A stretch of DNA of 13,757 nucleotides from PWND01 sp964601515. GTDB taxonomy: Bacteria > Bacteroidota > Bacteroidia > Bacteroidales > UBA7960. The position numbers and the translations under genes were made by a program. The notes beneath the pieces are model-generated. The model was not told the DNA's origin and searched no databases. It saw only the letters and a list, made by a program, of their open reading frames with translations. The stretch lies in assembly GCA_964601515.1 (NCBI GenBank), contig CAZRNU010000078.1:1-13757 (forward strand). Reading direction: 5' to 3'. Every line of letters begins with the position of its first letter. The stretch's first letter is position 1. Positions 1 to 6,405 of this stretch are shown here, piece by piece.

Positions 1-137
1 TTCATTCTCTCAAGCCATTTTTTAACCTTTGAAGGTATGTCATTTAATTCTCCCAAATAATAATCCACATCCTTGAATGGGATGGGATTACCCGGTAAAT
101 AATGTCCCGAACCAACAATTTTAACAGAAATATTCAT
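1..137 (-). CDS. KAS III-like 3-oxoacyl-ACP synthase, N-terminal fragment (runs off left edge)
   Basis: Only the first 45 codons are inside the window. The ATG is at 137-135 on the minus strand and the frame is open to base 1. The protein begins MNISVKIVGSGHYLPGNPIP and continues with a DVDYYLGEL segment. A strand followed by G-x-G-x-Y-L-P is the usual start of FabH/KAS III proteins. The fragment also resembles the start of DarB at 5262 in this window: both have LP-x-NP, a D-x(3)-YLG step and a basic stretch ending near an Arg. I therefore read it as a second DarB/FabH-type ketosynthase that ends the minus-strand gene set. The catalytic Cys-His-Asn cannot be seen. The gap to the crotonase upstream of it is filled by palindromic repeats, so it may have its own promoter or be read through. 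An HMG-CoA synthase-like member of the same fold cannot be excluded from 45 residues. Confidence 0.72.
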   Translation of the reverse strand, partial: MNISVKIVGSGHYLPGNPIPFKDVDYYLGELNDIPSKVKKWLERM

Positions 138-167
138 ATAAATTTAATTTTTAATTTTTTCCCGTAA

Positions 168-287
168 AGACGCCATGCTGGCGTCTCTTTTGGTAAATTC
201 ATTATCGCATTGTCCGAGACGCAAACATTGCGTCTCTACAAAAAAAATCGTTTTCGTATTATTCCGGAGACGCCAGCATGGCGTCTC
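168..287. repeat. Cluster of three REP-like palindromes
   Basis: Three imperfect copies of one palindrome lie in 120 bases. Copy 1 has arms AGACGCCA (168-175) and TGGCGTCT (179-186) around TGC. Copy 2 has arms GAGACGCAA (216-224) and TTGCGTCTC (228-236) around ACA. Copy 3 has arms GAGACGCCA (267-275) and TGGCGTCTC (279-287) around GCA, so it is copy 1 in the opposite orientation. The spacers are AT-rich and resemble each other. The copy 1-copy 2 unit is also present at 4092-4167 with a similar 28-base spacer, so this is a dispersed composite element and not chance palindromes. Such units resemble REP/BIME elements mobilised by Y1 (RAYT) transposases; no such transposase is in the window. The right end of copy 3 forms the stop codon of the crotonase gene. 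Confidence 0.85.
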
Positions 288-889
288 TACATGTTATTTA
301 TATATGCAACCCCGCAATCCATCAATTGTTCTTTTTCCGCAATAACATTTACAATTCCCAACCTTAATGCCTCATCAGCATTTATAGATTCACCTGAAAG
401 AATCAATTCCAATGCTTTTGCTTCTCCGATAATATGTGTTAATGCGCTTATTCCTCCCAGTCCCGGCATTAGTCCGAAAGTTACTTCAGGTAATGCAATC
501 AGGGTATTTTTTTGAGCTACCCTGAAATTTGCAGTAAGAGCTAACTCAAACCCACTTCCGAAGCAAATTCCTTTCAAAATGGCAACTTTTGGCTTTCTAA
601 CCTTATGCAATATTTCAATAGCTCTGAGATTTTTTTCCATAGCTTCAGGCACAAGGGTATCGCTGTTTTTTATGATTTTCAATAATTCATTAACATCAGC
701 ACCACTAGAGAAATGCCTGCCCTGAGATGTAATAATTAATCCCCGAAAATTTTCCTTCTCAATCTCGTTTTCACAAACATCAAGCAATTCATCGAAAAAC
801 TCCATACTCATAGCATTCCCCGGAGGATTGCTAAGCTCCAGATATGCAATTTCATTTTGAGTTTTGTAAGTAATTGTTTTGTAATACAT
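287..889 (-). CDS. Enoyl-CoA hydratase/isomerase family protein (crotonase), C-terminally shortened
   Basis: This is a 200-residue crotonase-fold protein. The oxyanion-hole region GRHFSSGAD is at residues 57-65. The glycine-rich GICFGSGFELA segment places one catalytic Glu at about E115, and ALPEVTFGLMPGLGG gives the second at about E135. Both hydratase glutamates are therefore present, so it could hydrate or dehydrate a thioester (CoA- or ACP-bound). Its paralogue at 1494-2216 has the same motifs but continues about 45-50 residues further, with the helices that in crotonases support oligomerisation and cover the active site. Here the frame stops directly at the palindrome at 267-287: the TAG stop (289-287) and part of the last Met codon are repeat sequence. 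I infer that the 3' end was lost or replaced by the repeat, so activity is uncertain. No remnant of the missing end is visible between 286 and 138. The start is the ATG at 889, and the gap to the upstream gene is 273 bases. Confidence 0.88.
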   Translation of the reverse strand: MYYKTITYKTQNEIAYLELSNPPGNAMSMEFFDELLDVCENEIEKENFRGLIITSQGRHFSSGADVNELLKIIKNSDTLVPEAMEKNLRAIEILHKVRKPKVAILKGICFGSGFELALTANFRVAQKNTLIALPEVTFGLMPGLGGISALTHIIGEAKALELILSGESINADEALRLGIVNVIAEKEQLMDCGVAYINNM

Positions 890-1162
890 TTTATATCAAA
901 AACCTAAGTTGTTTCTGCACTATTTTTAAAATTTCACGCAAAGGCCGCAAAGTTTTTGTCGCAAAGTTCGCAAAGAAGCTTGTTTCAATTCTGCGTAAAT
1001 CTGCGATATTTGCGGGGAAAAATACTCCCGCTGACGCTCGAAATGACATAACCTTCCAGAACACAAAACGCTAAACCCAGAACGCTAAACGCAAAACGCC
1101 GAACCCTAAACGCCAAACCCTAAACCTCAACCTCAACCTTAACCTTAACCTTAACCTTATCC
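890..1162. repeat. Gene-free gap filled with degenerate short repeats
   Basis: No credible gene lies here; the short open frame at 874-1074 on the plus strand is built from repeats. Three repeat styles follow each other. A CGCAAAG block (ACGCAAAGGCCGCAAAG, then GTCGCAAAGTTCGCAAAG) lies near 936-978. An ATCTGCG block (TCTGCGTAAATCTGCG) lies near 989-1004; similar sequence recurs near 9520-9550. A long degenerate tract from about 1062 drifts from ACGCTAAACCC units into repeated AACCTT and then ATCCTT units, ending about 1170. On the minus strand the last part reads GGATAAGGATAAGG and gives the stop codon of the phosphopantetheinyl transferase gene. A promoter for the crotonase at 287-889 could lie here, but I see no convincing box. 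Confidence 0.75.
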
Positions 1163-1507
1163 TTATCCTTCAACGACCACCAACCCACTTACTCTAACTT
1201 TAGTATGCGAAATGCTTATCAAAATATTATCAGTTATCTTGTCATTAAAAATTTTCAGAATTGGCTTTCCGTTTTCGGCGCTGGTTATCATTATATCATT
1301 AAAACCGACTTTGTTTTTATAATGCTCGATAATAAGCTTTTTCACCAGCCATCGTGCAGCAAGACTTCTTTTCCCAACTTCTCTTCCATAGAGCTTTATT
1401 TCTTCATTCAGAAAAAAATCCTCAAGTCCATTTTTCTCAATCTCCTTATAAAAAGATTCGAGAAGCACTGTTTTTGTGAGCTTTATATAATTATCAGACT
1501 GCATCAT
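1163..1507 (-). CDS. Short AcpS-like 4'-phosphopantetheinyl transferase
   Basis: The 114-residue protein resembles the AcpS type of phosphopantetheinyl transferase, which moves phosphopantetheine from CoA to the conserved Ser of carrier proteins. The family look comes from FFLNEEIKLYG, then SLAARWLVKKL (compare SFAARFAAKEA in AcpS), then DIMITSAENGKP, then ISISHTK and a hydrophobic last strand. Its obvious substrate would be the ACP at 10212-10466. Two features are unusual. The N-terminal G-(I/T)-D metal-binding motif of AcpS is not recognisable, and the Glu of the KEA motif is Lys here. Both magnesium ligands therefore seem missing, if my alignment by eye is right. The start is the first of two adjacent ATGs and overlaps the upstream crotonase stop by 14 bases. 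The stop TAA falls in the GGATAA repeat. It could be an active divergent enzyme or a non-catalytic relative. Confidence 0.7.
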   Translation of the reverse strand: MMQSDNYIKLTKTVLLESFYKEIEKNGLEDFFLNEEIKLYGREVGKRSLAARWLVKKLIIEHYKNKVGFNDIMITSAENGKPILKIFNDKITDNILISISHTKVRVSGLVVVEG

Positions 1508-2216
1508 CGTTAAGATTTTTAGCCAGTTCGCAAAACAGCTCTGTTTCCCTTCTTAATGCTTGTTGTTTTTCCATTACATAAGCATTCTTAAGAGCCTTCA
1601 TTATATTATTAATAACCTTCAAAGGCTTATCTTTAGTCATTTTTTCAGCAAGTTGCATGGAAAAATCAAAGGTTTTGCGGGCTTCACACATATAATCTGC
1701 CAACCCCATTTTTATAGCTTTGTCGGCATCAATAATATCTCCACAAAGCATCATCTCTATGCTTTGCCCCATTGTTAAATGCTTTTTTATAGCATAAGAA
1801 CCTGAAAGTCCGGGCATTAAATTATGCATACTCTCAGGAAACGCAAGCATAGCCTTTTCAGAAACAACTCTTATATGAGCAGAAAGTGCAATCTCCAAAC
1901 CACCACCAAAGCAAACACCCTCAATTGTAGCAATCACAGGGATATCAAGATTATATATAAAAGTCAGCAATTCCTTACCTGCATTAAGCTTCTCGGCTAA
2001 GGAGTCATCTTTAATTTGTTGCTTAATGCTTTCTATTTCGGCCCCGGAAGAAAAATGCCTGCCCTCTCCTCTTATTATGAGACATTTTATTTCATTGCTT
2101 GCAATAAAATGCTCCAACTCATTCTTGTCAATAAACTCGGGCTGCTGAAGCTTATTATCAGGCGGATTATTGAGTATAAGAATTGCTGTATCGTTATATT
2201 TTTCAAGCTTTACCAT
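1494..2216 (-). CDS. Enoyl-CoA hydratase/isomerase family protein (crotonase), full length
   Basis: This 240-residue crotonase is the fuller paralogue of the one at 287-889. GRHFSSGAE (residues 52-60) forms the oxyanion hole. VCFGGGLEIA places a catalytic Glu at E108, and LAFPESMHNLMPGLSG places the second at E128. The C-terminal region from about residue 190 contains the amphipathic helices usual in the family. It may hydrate or dehydrate enoyl thioesters. In this locus, where no hotdog dehydratase is visible, it is a candidate dehydratase for chain building, but beta-oxidation-type work is equally possible. The ATG at 2216 lies inside the end of the thioesterase gene, and its own stop overlaps the next gene by 14 bases, so translation of the set is probably coupled. 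Family assignment is firm; substrate is unknown. Confidence 0.9.
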   Translation of the reverse strand: MVKLEKYNDTAILILNNPPDNKLQQPEFIDKNELEHFIASNEIKCLIIRGEGRHFSSGAEIESIKQQIKDDSLAEKLNAGKELLTFIYNLDIPVIATIEGVCFGGGLEIALSAHIRVVSEKAMLAFPESMHNLMPGLSGSYAIKKHLTMGQSIEMMLCGDIIDADKAIKMGLADYMCEARKTFDFSMQLAEKMTKDKPLKVINNIMKALKNAYVMEKQQALRRETELFCELAKNLNDDAV

Positions 2217-2601
2217 CAGAAAAGAATTCAGTTAATACATCAGGTATATCAAGGGGATTTCTGAATTTATCAACAAACAAACACTTTACACTAGCCTTGC
2301 TTATTTTTTCGCCGTTTTCATCTCTGATATTTTGTTTAAAAACCAGAAAAAACCCTTCACGCTTAAACGAAGTATCAACAACAGCTTTTTCAAAAAGACA
2401 AAGTTCTCTGATGTATTTTATATTGAGTTCTACAACAATTAGGAAACTGCCGGTTTGTTTAAAATACTCATAAAGACCAAGCTCTCTCATAATTTCCCAT
2501 CGTGCCTGTTCCAGATAATTCAAATAAACCGAATTATTCACATGCCCAAAGGAATCAAGTTCATATCCCTTTACATCAAAATTATATTTAAACATCATCA
2601 T
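2203..2601 (-). CDS. Hotdog-fold acyl-CoA/ACP thioesterase (4HBT/YbgC-like)
   Basis: The protein has 132 residues, the normal size for a single-hotdog thioesterase. The signature YELDSFGHVNNSVYLNYLEQAR (from residue 13) contains the catalytic-type Asp at D16 and the HVNN turn found in the 4-hydroxybenzoyl-CoA thioesterase/FadM group. The rest, with the FLIVVELNIKYIREL strand and the KASVKCLFVD strand, fits the fold. It probably hydrolyses an acyl-CoA or acyl-ACP, either releasing a pathway intermediate or clearing stalled carriers. Three ATGs stand at the start. The first gives a 14-base overlap with the radical SAM gene; the third would remove two residues. Its stop overlaps the start of the next crotonase gene by 14 bases. 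A second, different thioesterase of the same superfamily is at 7859-8338. Confidence 0.87.
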   Translation of the reverse strand: MMMFKYNFDVKGYELDSFGHVNNSVYLNYLEQARWEIMRELGLYEYFKQTGSFLIVVELNIKYIRELCLFEKAVVDTSFKREGFFLVFKQNIRDENGEKISKASVKCLFVDKFRNPLDIPDVLTEFFSDGKA

Positions 2602-4006
2602 TAGTGATACGCGATTTAAATCTTATTAATTCCTGTTTCGAAATCTTTTTCAGTTTTAACTGTGTAATTTGCAGCAAAATTATCCGATGTATCAGATTAA
2701 ACAATCCTTTTTTTGTTTTATATATCGTTTTCAGATAAAACAAGGTTGTTTTCCAAATTTGTTTCGTTGAATAAGCCTTATCTATAACTTCTTTTAAAAT
2801 GTCAATATAATCATGGTTTTTCAGACTGGCATTTTTCACATTTGAAACATTGGTTTTCTGATTTAGCAGCAAACCTCTCTCGTTAAGTTCATTATAATAC
2901 CGCGTACCTTCAAGAGCCTGAATCGGTGTAAAAACAGGAAAAATATTTGTCTCAATGCAAAAATCTATTGATTCCCTGCACGATTCAATTGTATCATGCT
3001 CTAGCCCGATTGTAAACCACCCTGAAATCCCAATTCCCTGTTTTTGAATAAATTCAATGTTTGTCTTAATGTCAGCCAAAGGGTTATTTTTATCAGATAT
3101 TCCCATTTTGGGGATAATACCTGTTGCAGCCATGTTTTGAGGGTTGATAGTTTCCAAACCTACAGACACATAAGATAATCCGGCAAGCGAAGCCTGCAAA
3201 ATAACCTCCCTGCCCTTTTCACTTGCAGCAGCATCAAGATTAGCCTGTCCAATCCAGAATCTTTTCTTCGATAGATTTTGAATCTTTTTATAAAGCTCAA
3301 AATAATATCCGTAGGAATTGTTTCTGCCAAAAACAGTATCATCAATAAGAAAAAACCTGCGCCCAAAACTGTTAATTTCAATAATAACCAGCGACTGTTC
3401 CTTAAACCTCATCCCTGTTCCGAAGATATCACTTACTGCGCAAAAAGAGCAATCAACCGGGCAGCCTCTGGCAGCAAAAACCATATCGAAAGTATATTTT
3501 CTTCCAAACAATTTCCTTGCGGGAAGCGGCAAATTGTTCAATTCAGGCAAAGAATCAAGCCTATAAACATTGAAACCTTTAAAATCCAACCCTTTTGCAG
3601 GAGATGAAACATAAAAATCTTTAAGTTCACCTTTTTGCAAATCATTTAACAAAATAGGCCATAGCCGCTCTCCTTCGCCAACAACAACTGAGTCGGCATG
3701 TTGCTTAGCTTTAAATGGTATAGAAGACGCCTGTGCTCCGCCAAGTACAACAGTTTTTCCTTTCTCACGAAATTTATCTGCAATTTCAAAAGCTTTATCT
3801 GTTGCAGAAACCCTAAAACTTATGCCGATAAGATCGAAATCTTTATCAAAATCCAATTTTGAAGAATCTTCCCAAAGCAAATCTGTAAATGTGTAATCAT
3901 GTTCAGGAGCACACCCCGCCAATATTGGCAATGAAAGGGGCATGAATGGGTCCTGCCGTCTGAGAGGATCTGCCTCTCCTGCTGCCAATATAAGATGTAT
4001 CTTCAT
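2588..4006 (-). CDS. B12-binding-domain-type radical SAM protein
   Basis: An N-terminal Rossmann-like region resembles cobalamin-binding domains (IGISFRVSATDKAFEIADKF, then VVLGGAQAS, then ADSVVVGEGERLW) but lacks a DxHxxG motif. It precedes a radical SAM core with ARGCPVDCSFCAV, giving the Cx3Cx2C iron-sulfur cluster ligands at about C182, C186 and C189 from the preferred start. Later segments (ISGWFTIGLEHDTIESCRESIDF, then TPIQALEGTRYY) match BchE/HpnJ-like members of this class. Such enzymes perform difficult radical methylations, ring changes or couplings. In this locus it could modify the pigment aromatic ring or alkyl chain, which is only an inference. I prefer the ATG at 4006, because MKIHLILAAGEADPLRRQDP is a typical start; an in-frame ATG at 4063 would add 19 residues (491 in total). 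It is the first gene of the minus-strand set and ends 14 bases inside the thioesterase gene. Confidence 0.88.
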   Translation of the reverse strand: MKIHLILAAGEADPLRRQDPFMPLSLPILAGCAPEHDYTFTDLLWEDSSKLDFDKDFDLIGISFRVSATDKAFEIADKFREKGKTVVLGGAQASSIPFKAKQHADSVVVGEGERLWPILLNDLQKGELKDFYVSSPAKGLDFKGFNVYRLDSLPELNNLPLPARKLFGRKYTFDMVFAARGCPVDCSFCAVSDIFGTGMRFKEQSLVIIEINSFGRRFFLIDDTVFGRNNSYGYYFELYKKIQNLSKKRFWIGQANLDAAASEKGREVILQASLAGLSYVSVGLETINPQNMAATGIIPKMGISDKNNPLADIKTNIEFIQKQGIGISGWFTIGLEHDTIESCRESIDFCIETNIFPVFTPIQALEGTRYYNELNERGLLLNQKTNVSNVKNASLKNHDYIDILKEVIDKAYSTKQIWKTTLFYLKTIYKTKKGLFNLIHRIILLQITQLKLKKISKQELIRFKSRITNDDV

Positions 4007-4091
4007 TAATCCGTCTTTTGAACCCGTAAAATTAATGGTTTTTTTGGTGTAAAAAATATTCATGAAATTGAATGGTTACAATAACAACTGC

Positions 4092-4167
4092 AGAGACGCC
4101 ATGCTGGCGTCTCTTTTGTGAAATTCGTTTTCGCATTATCCAGAGACGCAAGGCATTGCGTCTCTAC
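4092..4167. repeat. REP-like palindrome pair in the divergent intergenic region
   Basis: Two palindromes are separated by a 28-base spacer. The first has arms GAGACGCCA (4093-4101) and TGGCGTCTC (4105-4113) around TGC. The second has arms GAGACGCAA (4143-4151) and TTGCGTCTC (4156-4164) around GGCA, followed by TAC. The spacer (TTTTGTGAAATTCG, then TTTTCGCATTATCC) closely resembles the spacer between the first two palindromes at 168-236, so the two sites are copies of one composite element. It sits just upstream of the radical SAM gene and about 130 bases upstream of darA, where it could act as a structured 5' leader or a barrier between the divergent transcripts. Confidence 0.85.
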
Positions 4168-4220
4168 AGAATCCGAAAATAATTAAACCAACGAATTCAT
4201 TCCCATTTTTTAAAAAACAA

Positions 4221-4228
4221 TAAATTTG
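4221..4228 (+). promoter_or_regulatory. Possible Bacteroidota -7 box for the darA operon
   Basis: TAAATTTG matches the Bacteroidota -7 consensus TAnnTTTG and is followed by CG. It lies 67 bases before the darA ATG, in an AT-rich stretch with no gene. I find no clear TTTG -33 box at the usual 19-21 base spacing; the upstream DNA is mostly T and A runs. The assignment rests on the single box and its position. Confidence 0.35.
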
Positions 4229-4295
4229 CGTTCGATATTCTAATTAACCCGAAATTATTACATAATTTCAACGTCCGAAACATGTTATAAATAAA

Positions 4296-5201
4296 ATGAA
4301 AAAAATTCTAATCATATATTTTTCCCAGACAGGACAATTAAAACAAATTACTGATTCAATATTTCAGAATGCTCAAAGTCAAGACATTCAAATAGATTAT
4401 TATGAAATAAAACCTATTAGAGATTTCCCGTTTCCATGGCCATCGGATGAATTTTTTGACACAATGCCGGAATCGGTAAAAGGAATTCCAATGAAGCTTT
4501 TTCTTGATGACTTCCACCCCGAAAAAGAATATGATCTTGTTGTAATTGCTTATCAGGTTTGGTATTTGAGCTTGTCTATTCCTGTTCATTCTTTTATGCA
4601 ATCAGAGAAAGCACATCAATTTCTCAAGGGAAAAAACGTTATAACAATTTTGGGAGTGCGGAATATGTGGGTTTATGCACATGAAAAAATGAAATCATAT
4701 CTTAATGAATATGGAGCAAAGCATGTTGGGAATATTGTTCTTGTTGATAAAACCAACAATCTTGTTTCTGTAGCAACAATTATAAAATGGTTGATGTATG
4801 GCAATAAAGGACCATATAGATTTTTGCCGGAAGCAGGTGTATCCGGAAAAGATATCGCAGATTCCAAAAAATTCTATCCTCCAATAATTGACTCAATTTT
4901 ACAAAATGATTTTTCAAATTTGCAAAATAAACTCCTAGAGCTTAATGCTGTCCCTGTTAGCTATCATGTTGTGAAAATTGAAAAAAACGCATTACGAATT
5001 TTTAATAAGTTTGCTGCGGCTATTCTGAAAAAAGGACCTGCAGGTGATAAAAAGCGTTTGTTCGGAATAAGACTTTTCAAATACTATTTGTTAGCAGCAA
5101 TATATTTGCTATTCCCATTAGCGTCATTGGTATTTAAAATGAAAAAAATATTATTGCCCAAATCAGCAGCAAAGGACATAAAGTATTTTCAAGGAGTTTA
5201 A
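4296..5201 (+). CDS. darA: Dialkylresorcinol condensing enzyme DarA
   Basis: This is a 301-residue protein with a flavodoxin-like N-terminus: strand KKILIIYF followed by the phosphate-binding loop SQTGQ at residues 10-14. Next come DLVVIAYQVWYLSLSIPVHSF and the strand NVITILGVRNMW. The C-terminus holds a hydrophobic segment, YYLLAAIYLLFPLASLVF at about 263-280, with a basic tail, which suggests membrane contact. This arrangement and the position directly before a DarB-type ketosynthase identify DarA. In characterised dar systems DarA completes the aromatisation of the cyclohexanedione intermediate made by DarB to give 2,5-dialkylresorcinols. The ATG at 4296 is the first start of the plus-strand operon, and the gap to darB is 60 bases. 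Family assignment is strong; FMN use is inferred from the fold. Confidence 0.88.
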   Translation: MKKILIIYFSQTGQLKQITDSIFQNAQSQDIQIDYYEIKPIRDFPFPWPSDEFFDTMPESVKGIPMKLFLDDFHPEKEYDLVVIAYQVWYLSLSIPVHSFMQSEKAHQFLKGKNVITILGVRNMWVYAHEKMKSYLNEYGAKHVGNIVLVDKTNNLVSVATIIKWLMYGNKGPYRFLPEAGVSGKDIADSKKFYPPIIDSILQNDFSNLQNKLLELNAVPVSYHVVKIEKNALRIFNKFAAAILKKGPAGDKKRLFGIRLFKYYLLAAIYLLFPLASLVFKMKKILLPKSAAKDIKYFQGV

Positions 5202-5212
5202 GTTTATTTTTT

Positions 5213-5220
5213 TATTTTTG
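5213..5220 (+). promoter_or_regulatory. Possible internal -7 box upstream of darB
   Basis: TATTTTTG followed by CA matches the Bacteroidota -7 consensus TAnnTTTG. It lies in the 60-base darA-darB gap, 41 bases before the darB ATG, giving a plausible 35-base leader. The upstream TTTC at 5187-5190 is only a weak -33 candidate, with a spacer of 22. It would allow darB and the following genes to be expressed separately from darA. Confidence 0.4.
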
Positions 5221-5261
5221 CACACGATAAAAAAGCCAATTATATTGCCTCAATAGATTTT

Positions 5262-6404
5262 ATGAATACTAGAGAAGTTTACATTACAAAGATTTCCAAA
5301 TTCTTACCGAATAATCCTGTCAGCAATGACGACATGGAGGACTATCTTGGTCTTGTCAAAGGCTCGAAGTCAAGGTCGAAAAATCTGATTCTCAGAAACA
5401 ACGGCATTAAGACCAGATATTACGCACTTGATAAAAACGGAAACTCGACTCACACAAATGCAGAAATAGCTGCGGAGGCAATAAAAGGTTTATTTGGAAA
5501 TGGTTTAGGTTTGGATAGCATTCAACTGCTTACGTGCGGAACCAGTTCTCCTGACCAGATGGTTCCATCGCATGCCTCAATGATTCAAGGTGTTCTTGGC
5601 TGCAATCCAATAGAAGTAGTCACAGCAGGAGGCACTTGCAATTCAGGCATGCTGGCTTTGAAATATTCATACATGTCTATATTGACAGGCATGGTTAGTA
5701 ATTCTGTTTGTGTTGGCTCTGAAAAAACATCGGCATGGCTTAGATCGGAAAACTTTGAGGAAGAAGCTGAGCATCTAGAAAGACTTGGGTCAAATCCCTA
5801 TGTTGCATTTGAAAGAGAGTTTCTCAGATGGATGCTTTCGGATGGAGCAGCTGCAGTTTTACTAAATGACAAGCCAAATAATGATGGTATTTCATTAAGA
5901 ATAGACTGGATAGAGAATAAATCTTATGCCAACGAACTTAAAACTTGTATGTACGCCGGAGGAATAAAAGATCAAAGCGAAAATTTAATTCCATGGCGAG
6001 ATATATCACAAAAAGAGCAGCAGGAAAAATCCGTTTTCGCATTGCAACAAGACACTAAAGAACTGGAAAATACAATAACAAAATACGGAGGAATGTTTCT
6101 TTCGGATGTTTGCAAGAAACATAACTTCAAACCCGAAGAAGTTGACTTCTTTCTTCCTCATATGTCGTCGGAGTTTTTTAGAAAAAAGATTATCGAAGAT
6201 TCCAATAAGCAAGGCCTTCCAATAGCTAACGAAAAATGGTTTACAAACCTTCATAAAGTGGGTAACGTAGGCGCAGCTTCTGCATTCCTTATGCTTGAAG
6301 AGTTGTTTAATGAAGGAAAATTTAAAAAAGGTCAGAAAATATTAGTTATGGTACCGGAAAGTGCCCGCTTTTCTTACACTTATGCTTTTCTAACTGTTGT
6401 TTAA
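5262..6404 (+). CDS. darB: DarB, KAS III-type ketosynthase of dialkylresorcinol formation
   Basis: This 380-residue FabH-fold ketosynthase has all three catalytic residues of the KAS III type: Cys126 in TAGGTCNSGMLALKY, His300 in FFLPHMSSEFFRK, and Asn335 in HKVGNVGAASAF. DarB enzymes join two beta-ketoacyl thioesters and close the ring, and DarA aromatises the product. The position directly after darA supports this over a fatty-acid-initiating FabH. The extended regions around residues 160-190 and 225-280 are longer than in housekeeping FabH, as expected for this group. The start ATG has no Shine-Dalgarno site, as is normal in Bacteroidota. The next gene follows after one base. A relative begins at the left edge of the window. 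Confidence 0.9.
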   Translation: MNTREVYITKISKFLPNNPVSNDDMEDYLGLVKGSKSRSKNLILRNNGIKTRYYALDKNGNSTHTNAEIAAEAIKGLFGNGLGLDSIQLLTCGTSSPDQMVPSHASMIQGVLGCNPIEVVTAGGTCNSGMLALKYSYMSILTGMVSNSVCVGSEKTSAWLRSENFEEEAEHLERLGSNPYVAFEREFLRWMLSDGAAAVLLNDKPNNDGISLRIDWIENKSYANELKTCMYAGGIKDQSENLIPWRDISQKEQQEKSVFALQQDTKELENTITKYGGMFLSDVCKKHNFKPEEVDFFLPHMSSEFFRKKIIEDSNKQGLPIANEKWFTNLHKVGNVGAASAFLMLEELFNEGKFKKGQKILVMVPESARFSYTYAFLTVV

Positions 6405-6405
6405 T

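Noticed and set aside
874..1074. Small plus-strand gene of 66 residues
   Set aside because: Its coding sequence is made mostly of CGCAAAG and ATCTGCG repeats and matches no protein style of the neighbours.
1062..1170. True telomere or replicon end
   Set aside because: The units are degenerate, internal to the window and flanked by genes on both sides; they are better explained as filler repeats.
4356..4601. Minus-strand open frame opposite darA, and similar antisense frames elsewhere (for example 6006-6254, 8735-8995, 11341-11583)
   Set aside because: They are shadows of strong coding frames on the other strand and show no family motif of their own.
5496..5532. ACP-like GLGLDSI motif within DarB suggesting a fused carrier domain
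   Set aside because: It falls in the helix-to-strand turn before TCGTSSPD of the KAS III fold; there is no ACP helix pattern around it, and DarB is of normal length.
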